This document shows positions 1 through 7,750 of a stretch of 64,000 bases of DNA, piece after piece. The number at the start of each line of letters is the position of its first letter. Positions within the stretch are counted from its first letter, which is position 1. The position numbers and the translations under genes are program-made. This DNA comes from Micromonospora luteifusca (GTDB taxonomy: Bacteria > Actinomycetota > Actinomycetes > Mycobacteriales > Micromonosporaceae): assembly GCF_016907275.1 (NCBI RefSeq), contig NZ_JAFBBP010000001.1, positions 806,001 to 870,000 of the forward strand. Direction: 5' to 3'. The notes beneath the pieces were generated by a model. That model saw nothing but the letters and a program-made list of their open reading frames with translations, was not told the DNA's origin and searched no databases.

Positions 1-1100
1 ACCGTCAGGTCGAGGCGGAACAGCCCGTGCTGGGTCCGCAGCTCTGCGTAGCGGGCGGCCATCGCACGCTCGCGCTCCCGCGCGACGGTGACCAGCGGTA
101 CGCCCGGATAGCTGCTGACGATCCGCTTGCCGACCGGGGACAACCGCCCGTCCAGGTCGGACTCGAAGCGGGAGGATCCGGTGGCCGTCGGCAGGTACGC
201 TCGCCACGCCGCCGGTCCACCGGCCCGGTCGGCGGCGCTGAGGTCGTGGCAGCTCTCCAGGATCTCGGTCAGCGCGTTGCGCTCCGGCGCCCAGACGATC
301 GCGCCGGTGTTCTCGGCGAACGCGGTCAGGTTTCCGTGTAGCAGCGCCTGCTCGTCTCCGTCGAACGGCCACCGTATCCACATCCGTACCTCGCCGCCGT
401 ACAGCGGCATCTCGGAGAGGGCGGCGGCGAGCCGTCGTCCGCCGACGATCTGGTACGAACCGCCGTAGTCGCCGATCACGAACCCGCCACCACGGACGGC
501 GGCACCGATCGTGGTCAGCTCCGGGTGGCCCGCCGCCAGGTCGGCTGCGGCGGCACGCCGGGCCACGAAGTCCGCGCGGGTCGCCAACGTGATCCCGCCG
601 GGCAGCGGTGCCGTGACGAGCCCGGTCCGCGGCCGGAGCAGTCCGCCGTTGGCCTCGTACCAGCCGGGCAGGTCGGTCGTCATGGCCGGCGGCTGAATGA
701 CGAGCCAGTCAACCGGCCGGCCGGTCATGGTGTCGACGAGCGCCGGTTCCCGATGCGTACCGTGGCGGTAGCTGAGCTTGCTCCGGGCGGGGGCGATGTG
801 CACGTCACGGCCGAGTATCCCGGCGAGTTCGGCGAACGTCTCCCGGTGCTCGGCCGCGCCGTCCATCATCACCCGTACGTCGTCCCCGGCCCCGCCGCCG
901 CGTCGGACGAGGTCGGCCATCGCGGTGGCGTCCAGGGGCGTATCCCGGCCCTGGGCACCGACCAGCCGGCCGTCGACCCCGACCCGCAGCCAGATGTCGA
1001 ACAAACCGTCCAGGCGCCGATACTCCGCGCGCTCGGCACCCATGGTCTTCGCCGGTACGCGCGGCAGCCCGCCGGCGACGGCGCCCGTACCGTTGTTCAT
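1..1100 (-). CDS. Unidentified protein, 3' end beyond the left edge
   Basis: One minus-strand reading frame stays open from about 1229 to the window edge with strong G/C preference at third codon positions, so it is coding although no stop is visible. I chose the ATG at 1100 (protein begins MNNGTGAVAG). No clear ribosome binding site precedes it, and an in-frame ATG at 1229 is possible. About 366 residues are visible. No signal peptide, membrane segment or catalytic motif was recognised. Alternating hydrophobic strands and helices suggest alpha/beta units (for example around GGGFVIGDYGG). A stretch reading LVTAPLPGGITL loosely resembles the 'P[IV]PAG' module of the T7SS-linked proteins to the right, so it may belong to the same system. 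That link is weak. Confidence 0.72.
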   Translation of the reverse strand, partial: MNNGTGAVAGGLPRVPAKTMGAERAEYRRLDGLFDIWLRVGVDGRLVGAQGRDTPLDATAMADLVRRGGGAGDDVRVMMDGAAEHRETFAELAGILGRDVHIAPARSKLSYRHGTHREPALVDTMTGRPVDWLVIQPPAMTTDLPGWYEANGGLLRPRTGLVTAPLPGGITLATRADFVARRAAAADLAAGHPELTTIGAAVRGGGFVIGDYGGSYQIVGGRRLAAALSEMPLYGGEVRMWIRWPFDGDEQALLHGNLTAFAENTGAIVWAPERNALTEILESCHDLSAADRAGGPAAWRAYLPTATGSSRFESDLDGRLSPVGKRIVSSYPGVPLVTVARERERAMAARYAELRTQHGLFRLDLT

Positions 1101-1683
1101 CTCGGTCCGCTCGTCTGCATGCCCCCTCAACGAACGGCGAGGCCCGGTCTTCTCAATCTCGCCGCCGGGACCGTGAACGGTACGGGAGGGATTCTCCCGG
1201 ATGCCCGGAAAATTTGCGGTGACGGTCATCGGGAACAGACCCGGACCGTGCGGCGGTCAGGCGTCCCGACGGTCCTGAAGAGCGAGACGCTGGGTTCGCT
1301 CCCCGTCACGACAGGGCAGCGCAGGCGTCCCACCCCTGTCCTCCCCCTCTGGGTCGGCACGGTACGGCTCACACCGGCCGGTCACCTGTCGCGTCGCACG
1401 AGCGGGGTGGACACCACGATCTGGTCGGTCAGCCTTCCAGGCCACCACAGCGAGAATCAGCCTGGCAGGCGGACGGAGCCGACCACCAGTCCCTCATCCG
1501 GCGGCCGGCGTCCCCGTCACGGCCGGCCGGAGGGTCACCCGCGCTCCAGGCGTGGCGTCCTTGTAAGGGGGCGCCCGGCGCCCCCGTGCGCCAGACGCGG
1601 GAGAAGTTCCTCAGCGTGTTGAACGCGGTCGGGCCGGCGTTCGTCGTGATGACGATCCCGATGCCAAGAAGGGTACGAACACT
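1101..1683. other. Intergenic region between divergent genes, with one hairpin
   Basis: About 580 bases separate the leftward partial gene from the rightward transglycosylase gene. I see no convincing reading frame: open frames here lack coding codon bias. A perfect 9-base inverted repeat with a one-base centre lies at 1567-1585 (GGGGGCGCC / GGCGCCCCC), about 100 bases before the downstream start. It could be a leader hairpin or a regulator site. No riboswitch consensus and no clear -35/-10 pair were found. Confidence 0.5.
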
Positions 1684-3432
1684 GTGCGAACCTCCTCGTC
1701 CTGGAGCCCGAGCCGGTGGCTCGGCCAACTCCGCAACCGGCGCGGTCAGCGGCTCGGCTGGCTGGGGCGCCGCGCGGTGGGCACCGTCATCGCGAGCCTC
1801 GCGGTGCTCTCCGCCATCGTCGCCAGCATCGGCTGGGGCATCTCGGTGGCGGCCAACAGCAACGATCTCACCGGGCGGGCCATCTCGGACGACCAGATGA
1901 CGACGATCGCCACGGCCGCCCGCTCCTGTCCGATGTTGACCCCCGCCCGGCTCTCCGGCCAGCTGATGGCCGAGTCCGGCCTCGACACCGCCGCGTCCGG
2001 CACGGTGTCCGGCGGTCGGGGCATCGCCGGACTCGACGACGGCGACTGGAAGAAATGGGTCCCGTGGCCGCAGGCGCGCCGCACGGACACCTCGGCCAAC
2101 ATCCTCGCGCTCGCCCACCAGGTGTGTGACCTCAGCGGGCAGCTGCGGCTGGCGAAGGTACCCGGGGACCAGTGGGGGCTCTCTCTCGCCGCGTTCCGAG
2201 CGGGGCTGGAGGCCGTACGGGACGCCGGTGGGATCCCACAGTCCGCCAGCGACTACGTCGACAAGGCCAACGCGTACGCCAACTACTACGCCACGTTGCC
2301 GCAGTTCGGTGACGCGAGCACGCGCGCTCAGTTCAACCCGACCGGAGCGCCGGCCGCCGTCAAACCCCTCCCCAACACGTACGTCCAGCCCCTGCTCGCC
2401 GCGGGCAAGGTCTGCGCACAGGTGCCGCCGTCCGCCGTCGCCGCGGTCCTCATGGCCGCCTCCCAGTTCAACCCCAACAGGTTGGGGGGGAAGAGCGAGC
2501 AGGGCATCGCACAGTTCCGCGCCGACCTCTGGCAGCGCTACGGCCCACCGAACGCCTCGGCCTGGAACCCCGCCGTCGCCATTCCGGCGGTCGGTACCGC
2601 CCTCTGCGAGATGGTCAAGGAGTTCTCCGCTCTCCAGGGCGACCCCTATCTCCTCGCGCTCACCGCGTTCCGGATCGGGCCGGACGCCGTCCGCCAGAGC
2701 GGTGGCACCCCGGACGCCGCCACTCAGGCGTTCCTGCGGGACGTCGCGTCCTACACCTCCTACTACGCGCTCGACACCCGCCTCACCGCCAAGCCCGCGG
2801 CCGCATCGCCGTCGCCCACCACGCCGGCGACCCGCCCAACCCCGGGCACCTCGCCGACGCCCTCCCCGACGGTCACGGCCACGAAGCCACCGGTGCAGAG
2901 CACCAAGCCAGCGGCCCGCAGCAACCAGCCCGCCGTCATGGCCAAGGACGCACGGGGCACCTACGGTCCGTACTTCATCTACAACAACGCGACCAAGCTC
3001 TGCGTCGACCTTCCCGGGTTCTACGGCGGTAAGACGGACGGGCCGGTGAACCAGTACCCGTGCGCCAAGACCGGCACGGACAACCAGGAGTTCGTCTTCA
3101 TACCGCGAGCCACCAGCCCGGACGGGCACCAGAACTACTGGATCCGCAACATGGACGACAACTTCTGCCTCGACCCGCCCAGCACCGGCACCGTGGTCAG
3201 CAGCACCCCGCTCGGTGAGACCGTCTGCTACGACAACGACAACCAGTACTTCCAGCTCGAACCCAGGTTCGTGTCGGGCGGCTTCGAGTACTACCGACTC
3301 CGCAACACCGTCACCGGCTTCTGCCTCGACGCACCCGGGAAGGGCGAGTCCAAGGAAGCCCGCCTGGCGCTCGTCCCGTGCCTGGACAACGACGACCACG
3401 AATGGGCGCTCATGGAGAAGTCGGAGTGGTGA
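1684..3432 (+). CDS. Membrane-anchored lytic transglycosylase-like protein with ricin-type lectin domain
   Basis: 582 aa from a GTG start, with AGAAGGG about ten bases upstream. The cytoplasmic end is basic, followed by one hydrophobic segment (about residues 32-56) that anchors or exports the protein. Two goose-lysozyme/SLT-like units follow. The first keeps the catalytic-type glutamate (MAESGLD, Glu97). The second aligns as MAASQFNPNR, with Ala259 at that position, followed by GIAQF as in the family's GLMQ motif, so it is probably inactive. A Pro/Thr-rich linker (about 375-410) leads to a C-terminal beta-trefoil lectin domain (about 420-582) with repeated LCVD, FCLD and FCLD strands and paired cysteines. 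Likely role: local peptidoglycan cleavage or binding at the cell surface, which would suit assembly of the neighbouring T7SS. Function is inferred from fold and context. Confidence 0.75.
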   Translation: MRTSSSWSPSRWLGQLRNRRGQRLGWLGRRAVGTVIASLAVLSAIVASIGWGISVAANSNDLTGRAISDDQMTTIATAARSCPMLTPARLSGQLMAESGLDTAASGTVSGGRGIAGLDDGDWKKWVPWPQARRTDTSANILALAHQVCDLSGQLRLAKVPGDQWGLSLAAFRAGLEAVRDAGGIPQSASDYVDKANAYANYYATLPQFGDASTRAQFNPTGAPAAVKPLPNTYVQPLLAAGKVCAQVPPSAVAAVLMAASQFNPNRLGGKSEQGIAQFRADLWQRYGPPNASAWNPAVAIPAVGTALCEMVKEFSALQGDPYLLALTAFRIGPDAVRQSGGTPDAATQAFLRDVASYTSYYALDTRLTAKPAAASPSPTTPATRPTPGTSPTPSPTVTATKPPVQSTKPAARSNQPAVMAKDARGTYGPYFIYNNATKLCVDLPGFYGGKTDGPVNQYPCAKTGTDNQEFVFIPRATSPDGHQNYWIRNMDDNFCLDPPSTGTVVSSTPLGETVCYDNDNQYFQLEPRFVSGGFEYYRLRNTVTGFCLDAPGKGESKEARLALVPCLDNDDHEWALMEKSEW

Positions 3433-3454
3433 CGCGCTCCTGAGGCACGCCGAC

Positions 3455-3494
3455 ACGGCCGGGCGAGGATCGGTTCCGATCCTCGCCCGGCCGT
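3455..3494 (+). terminator. Terminator-like hairpin after the transglycosylase gene
   Basis: A perfect 19-base inverted repeat with a two-base TT loop starts 23 bases after the stop codon. Arms are ACGGCCGGGCGAGGATCGG at 3455-3473 and its complement at 3476-3494, followed by TTCC. The stem is long and GC-rich with no real U tract, as is common for actinobacterial terminators. Being symmetric, it could act on both strands. Confidence 0.75.
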
Positions 3495-3661
3495 TTCCTG
3501 CCGAGTTCTCGTCCCTGGCGGTAGCCGGCCGGGCCCGGACCTGGGTGGTGAAAGAGCCAGCCTCAAGGCGTCGCGCACACCGACTGCTCGCACAACGTCC
3601 AGGCCGGCTCGCGCCTCGCGATGCGGGCATCCAGGCCCGAGCAGCCGGTAACGCGGGACGG

Positions 3662-3729
3662 AAAAACGAGAGCCGGTGACCCGGAGGCGGTGCCCCTCGG
3701 GGCCCCGACACATCCGCGTCACCGGCTCT
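3662..3729 (-). terminator. Factor-independent terminator after the mycosin gene
   Basis: Arms AGAGCCGGTGAC (3669-3680) and GTCACCGGCTCT (3718-3729) are perfectly complementary over 12 bases around a 37-base loop that can itself fold. Read on the minus strand, the stem is followed by CGTTTTTC (3661-3668), a short U tract. It lies 72 bases beyond the mycosin stop. Confidence 0.65.
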
Positions 3730-3747
3730 TCCGGTGCGCCGCCGACT

Positions 3748-3830
3748 ACCGGCGTTGCCCACCTACCGCTGGCTACCGGCGTTGCCTACCTATCGCCGGT
3801 TCACCGGCGTTGCCCGCCTACCGCTGGTTC
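3748..3830. repeat. 27/28-base tandem repeat spanning the mycosin stop codon
   Basis: Three near-identical units begin at 3748, 3775 and 3803, each starting ACCGGCGTTGCC. A partial fourth unit begins at 3831. The unit at 3803-3830 encodes the last residues of the mycosin (PAVGGQRR) and its stop. The other two lie past the stop. Because 28 is not a multiple of three, each unit is in a different frame. Confidence 0.75.
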
Positions 3831-5456
3831 ACCGGCCTCGTCGCCCGTCTGCCGCTGCGGGATCGTCTCGTCCCGTGCCGATCCCGGCGGCGGGCCAGAC
3901 TCCTCCAGGTCGTCCGGGGCGAGAACGCTGCCCCGGGCCCAGCGCCGGGCCCGCAGCAGGAGCAGCACGATCGCGGCCAGCAGAATGAACACCACGACGA
4001 CGATCGCCACCGTACGCGCCAGGCCAACGCCGCTCCCGCCGGTCGCCGTGGCGGCACTCGTCTCGCCCTCGACCGCGGCGCTCACGGCCGCAGCCGGCTT
4101 GATCATTCCCCAGCCGTACTGGTGGTCTGGTGGCGCGGCGCCCATCCGCTCGGCGGTCACCTCGATGCGGTGCTTCACCTGGACCGCGTTGAGCGTGGGA
4201 TAGGCGGATCGGACAAGGCTCGCCTGGCCGGCGACGAAGGCCACCGCGTACTGCGAGCCGCTCATGTTCACCGTGCCGCTCCCGTTGATGCCGAGGCTCT
4301 CGACGTCGACACCGGGAGCGACCACGTCCACCGTCGAGTCCTGGTACGCCTCAGCCAGCTTGCCGTCCGCGCCGATCCCGCCCACCAGGAGCAACGCGCC
4401 TGGAGTGCCGGAACCCTCGGAGGGCGCCGGTATCGTCGCGGACTCGGTGGGCGCGGGGGCGACGATGAGCACGTCCTGGGCCAACGCCTTGGTCACCGCC
4501 GCGGCCACCTCCGGCTCCGCCAGGCTGACGAACGAGCCGACGGCGATGACCGATGCCCCGGTGGAGACGGCCACCTCGATCGCGTTCACCGCGTCGGCCG
4601 ACTTGGCCTTCGCGCCGTTGCCGACGACCCGGATCGGCAGGACGGTCGCGTCCGGCGCCATACCGCTGGGTACCTCGGGCTGGTCGGAGTCGCCGGCGAT
4701 GATGCCGGCCATCGCCGTACCGGAGCCGAGGCAGTCGGAGTCGCCCTGACCGTTGCCGCTGGTGACGTCCGCGCCAACGGCCACCCGCCCGCTGAGCTGC
4801 GGCAGGCTCGCGTCGACACCCGAGTCGACCACCGCCACCATCACCCCGTCGCCTCGGGACCGTTCCCACGCGTCGTGCGGCGCCAACTGCTGCTGGGCCC
4901 AGTTCGACTGCTTGCTGGCGGCGGCGGTGCGACCGCAACTCCCCGCCGAGGCACCGCCGGTCCGCTTGGACGGCTTGGTGACATTGCTGGGCGGCTTGGT
5001 GGGGTCGACGCGAGGACCGCCGCCGGTGCTCGGATTCGTCGCCGGTTTGCCTGACGCCGCCGGCTTGCCCGCCGCGCCCGTACTCGGGGCCGCGGACGCC
5101 GTCGGCAGCAGCCCGTACCGCACGCCGTCACCGGCGGCGTCCCACGGAAGGACGAGCACCCAACCGGCGTGCAGGCGGGCGGGATCACTCAGCCCCGCCC
5201 CGTCCGCCTGGGGGCGCCCCGCGTTGAGCGCGTAAATCTCGGCGGACCGTTCGCCGCTGCCGAGCACCCGTACGGCGATCTCGGTCAGGTTCTCCGGCGC
5301 CCCCTGGTACGAGGCAGCCACCGCGTAGTACTTCACGTAGCCGGATGCCGTAGCCGGATCCGCGGTCGCCACTCCGACCGTCGTCAACTGGGCCAGTCCG
5401 CATGCCACGAAAAACACCGCGAGCAGCCGATACAGGTTCTTGCGTCTCGCTGGCAC
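3801..5456 (-). CDS. mycP: MycP-like mycosin (subtilase fold) predicted to be proteolytically inactive
   Basis: 551 aa from the GTG at 5456, chosen because AAGGAGG sits six bases upstream; the longer frame from 5477 would place that site inside the gene. Signal peptide at about residues 8-35; LysM-like domain at about 38-115 ending GWVLVLP; Pro/Ser/Gly linker; subtilase-fold domain at about 185-460; C-terminal membrane helix at about 480-505; basic cytoplasmic tail. This is the standard mycosin layout plus the LysM-like insert. The Asp motif VVDSGVD (Asp211) is intact. The His motif reads LGSGTAMAGIIAG, with Ser245 in the His position. The Ser motif reads MSGSQYAVAFVAG, with Gln402 in the Ser position. 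The oxyanion-Asn region is also changed (VIAVGSF). Mycosins stabilise the ESX membrane complex; here only that structural role seems possible. It lies downstream of the LysM-like membrane protein, in the same direction. Confidence 0.85.
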   Translation of the reverse strand: MPARRKNLYRLLAVFFVACGLAQLTTVGVATADPATASGYVKYYAVAASYQGAPENLTEIAVRVLGSGERSAEIYALNAGRPQADGAGLSDPARLHAGWVLVLPWDAAGDGVRYGLLPTASAAPSTGAAGKPAASGKPATNPSTGGGPRVDPTKPPSNVTKPSKRTGGASAGSCGRTAAASKQSNWAQQQLAPHDAWERSRGDGVMVAVVDSGVDASLPQLSGRVAVGADVTSGNGQGDSDCLGSGTAMAGIIAGDSDQPEVPSGMAPDATVLPIRVVGNGAKAKSADAVNAIEVAVSTGASVIAVGSFVSLAEPEVAAAVTKALAQDVLIVAPAPTESATIPAPSEGSGTPGALLLVGGIGADGKLAEAYQDSTVDVVAPGVDVESLGINGSGTVNMSGSQYAVAFVAGQASLVRSAYPTLNAVQVKHRIEVTAERMGAAPPDHQYGWGMIKPAAAVSAAVEGETSAATATGGSGVGLARTVAIVVVVFILLAAIVLLLLRARRWARGSVLAPDDLEESGPPPGSARDETIPQRQTGDEAGEPAVGGQRR

Positions 5457-5575
5457 CGCCAGCCTCCTTCGCGTCACCGCGCGCCCGGTCGGACGTCGAC
5501 CTGACGACGAACGCGTGCCACGCCGCGTTCAGGCAATCCGACGCGGAAGTCGAAATCGCGGTGTCGGGCGAGACG

Positions 5576-7111
5576 TCAGTCCGCGACGTCGAGCCGGATT
5601 GACCAGCGTCCGGCCGGCACGGAGCCGAGGATCACCGGCACGGCACGCCCCTGGGTCGCCCTGGCAAGCTGGCGGACGATCGCGGCCGGCTCCGGCAGAC
5701 CCGCGCAGAGCACCACGTACGGCTCCGGGCGCGGCTCGTCGGCAGCTGGCAGCTCCGGAAAGCGCTCCAACCGGCGGGTACCCGGAACGGCCTCGTGGCC
5801 GAGCGCATCGCCGACGATGGCGACCCCGAGACCCGCGCCGCGCAACTGCCGGGCGTACGCGGCGGCGCGGCGGCGGCAATCGTCATCCGGCCCGACGATC
5901 GTCAGGACATCCGGGGTACGGGCGAGGTCGACGTGCAGCCGCCACCCGTCCCGGTGCCCGAGCACCAGCGGCACGATCGCCGGTGGGGGTTCCTCACCCT
6001 CGGCCAGCCAGGCATAGGCGGGTCGGCCTTCCCCAGGCGTCACCCCGGAGAGCCGTACGCTCACCGGACCGTCCTCGGTGAGCAGCTTCTCGCTCACGTC
6101 GGGCGTCTGGTCGTCCGCACCGGGCAGGGCGGGCCGCGGCTCGACCGGGCGTCCTGCGTCGGCCGCGCCGGCGCTCGTGGTCGCCGCGACCGGGTCGGTG
6201 GCGCGCGGTGCCCCGGCCTCGACGGTGGCGTCCTCCGGCAGTGGCACGTCGACGACCGGACGCCCGCCGCCGGAGGCGGACGGGACCGGTCGCGGCGGCG
6301 TCTCGGACCGCCCTGCCTCGGGCGTCCTGGGCCCGGGCGTGCGGGCCTTGGCGGTCTGTGTCCCGGGCGTCCGGGTGCCGGCGTTCGGGTCCGGCTCGGT
6401 GGTGGGGAGCGTCGCGGCGGACGCAGACACGCTGGGCACTCCGGGCGCGGCAGGCCGGCTCGCCGGCTCCGGTGGATCGCCGGGGTCGATCGCCGCACCC
6501 GGATCGGTCACCTTTCGGGGGCCGATGGGATCGATCGTTGGCCCGGCGGCGACGGCTGGTTCGGGCCCGGACGCCGGGCCGGTCGCGGCGCGCGCGGTGC
6601 GGCGTGACCCGCCGTGCAGCACGCGCAGCGCGAGGATGACCAGTAGGAGCGTGATCGCGAATCCGCCGATCCGCAGCAGGGTGCCGTCGATCTCGCGGTC
6701 CTCGTGGGCTGCCGCCCGCGGAGGCGGTGCCGAGGAGCCCTCCGTCGACGGCGCGCCGGGCACCACCGCCGGGATCGGTCCGGTGCGTACGCCCGGGCCC
6801 TTCGCGCCGGCGGGCAGCACCAGGATCCAGCCGGGCTTGACCGTCAGGGCGTCGGTCAGGACGTCGTCGTCGGGCTGGCGACGGCCGCGGTTGAGGTCGG
6901 CGATCTCGTGGTAGCGGTTGCCGTTGCCGAGCGTCTTGAGGGCAATCGCGTAGAGATGCTCGCGCTGGCCGTTGACCGGCTGACCGACCACGTAGTACTT
7001 GCCCGTCTCGGCCGGGGTGGCAGGCGCTCCCGGCGCGGCTGTCGGGCCGGACAGGGCCCCGAGAACGGCACCAGCGACCGCTGCGAGCACGAGCGCCAGC
7101 CGAGCCAGCAT
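5576..7111 (-). CDS. LysM-like, single-pass membrane protein of the T7SS locus
   Basis: 511 aa. The ATG at 7111 has GGGAGG five bases upstream and begins a good signal sequence (MLARLALVLAAVAGAVLGAL); longer frames to 7405 would precede that site. Order: signal peptide; LysM-like domain at about residues 38-115 (YYVVGQPVNG ... GWILVLPAG), clearly related to the one in the adjacent mycosin; membrane helix at about 155-178 (GFAITLLLVILAL); a Pro/Ala/Thr-rich linker of roughly 170 residues; and a C-terminal alpha/beta domain at about 370-511 with VLTIVGPDDD and VVLCAGLPEP. The LysM-like part faces outward, where LysM domains bind peptidoglycan, and the last domain is probably cytoplasmic. Not recognisable as EccB or EccE, though it could fill part of such a role. 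It precedes the mycosin by about 120 bases. Confidence 0.7.
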   Translation of the reverse strand: MLARLALVLAAVAGAVLGALSGPTAAPGAPATPAETGKYYVVGQPVNGQREHLYAIALKTLGNGNRYHEIADLNRGRRQPDDDVLTDALTVKPGWILVLPAGAKGPGVRTGPIPAVVPGAPSTEGSSAPPPRAAAHEDREIDGTLLRIGGFAITLLLVILALRVLHGGSRRTARAATGPASGPEPAVAAGPTIDPIGPRKVTDPGAAIDPGDPPEPASRPAAPGVPSVSASAATLPTTEPDPNAGTRTPGTQTAKARTPGPRTPEAGRSETPPRPVPSASGGGRPVVDVPLPEDATVEAGAPRATDPVAATTSAGAADAGRPVEPRPALPGADDQTPDVSEKLLTEDGPVSVRLSGVTPGEGRPAYAWLAEGEEPPPAIVPLVLGHRDGWRLHVDLARTPDVLTIVGPDDDCRRRAAAYARQLRGAGLGVAIVGDALGHEAVPGTRRLERFPELPAADEPRPEPYVVLCAGLPEPAAIVRQLARATQGRAVPVILGSVPAGRWSIRLDVAD

Positions 7112-7395
7112 CGACACCTCCCACGATGTTTCCGTGGCACCGTACTCTCCGCCGTCACGGCCGTCGCGACCGTGACGGACCAGCGTTCCCTTTCGGGCGT
7201 CCCTCCTGCCGGGTCGCCGAGCCAGCGGCGGACAGAACACGGCGCGGCAACCCGAATGTCCCGACGGACGGTGAACCGAACCGGCCAGCCCGTCGTTGGG
7301 AGGCCGTCGACACGCGCCGGGATCGCCCCGGGCGCCGATCCGACGTGAGCCGCGAGAACCGGGTCGGTGCGACCCGCGACGAGAGGAGTTCGGCC
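7112..7395. promoter_or_regulatory. Divergent intergenic region with a 7-9-7 inverted repeat
   Basis: This 284-base gap separates the leftward LysM-like gene from the rightward YbaB-like gene and must hold both promoters. An inverted repeat GTCACGG (7154-7160) / CCGTGAC (7170-7176) with a nine-base spacer lies about 43 bases before the LysM-like start codon. It has the form of a dimeric-regulator operator. No confident -35/-10 hexamers were seen. Confidence 0.35.
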
Positions 7396-7734
7396 ATGCA
7401 GCCACAGCAGGAACCGTTCGGCCTGGAGGCGTTCGCCCAGCAGACCCGGGAGATGCAGGAACGGATGCAACACGTGCAGGACCGGCTGCTTGCCGCCGAG
7501 GCGACCGGGACCGCCGGGGACGGTCTGGTCAGCATCACCCTGACCGCGCGCGGGGAGGTGCGGCAGGTGTTCGTCGACCCCAGCCTCGCCGACCCCGCAC
7601 GGTTGGGAACGTTGGAGGAGTTGTTGGCCGAGGCCTTCACCCGAGCCAACGAGGCGATGCGACGGCTGACCGACGACGGCATACGCCCGCTCATGCAGGA
7701 CCTGGCCTGGCTGACCGACCGGCTGCCGAACTGA
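7396..7734 (+). CDS. YbaB/EbfC-family small protein
   Basis: 112 aa. The ATG at 7396 follows GAGAGGAG at good spacing; longer in-frame starts are less likely. The layout is an N-terminal helix rich in Gln, Glu and Met (about residues 8-32), a three-stranded sheet (GLVSITLTARGEVRQVFVDP), and C-terminal helices, matching the YbaB/EbfC nucleoid-associated fold and its usual length. YbaB-like proteins are known within T7SS loci (EspL of mycobacterial ESX-1 is an example), where they act as regulators or chaperones of substrates. It converges on the giant 4611-aa gene with only 16 bases between stop codons. A role tied to the secretion locus is inferred from position. Confidence 0.72.
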   Translation: MQPQQEPFGLEAFAQQTREMQERMQHVQDRLLAAEATGTAGDGLVSITLTARGEVRQVFVDPSLADPARLGTLEELLAEAFTRANEAMRRLTDDGIRPLMQDLAWLTDRLPN

Positions 7735-7750
7735 CCGACGCGCACACCCG

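Noticed and set aside
1097..1120. Eight-codon minus-strand frame behind a GAGGGGG motif, ending over the left-edge gene's ATG
   Set aside because: Too short to support as a leader peptide without conservation; its product is not recognisable.
1429..3762. 777-codon minus-strand frame over the transglycosylase gene
   Set aside because: Low-complexity Arg/Gly product antisense to a gene with a clear lysozyme-like and lectin architecture, and it runs through two terminator hairpins.
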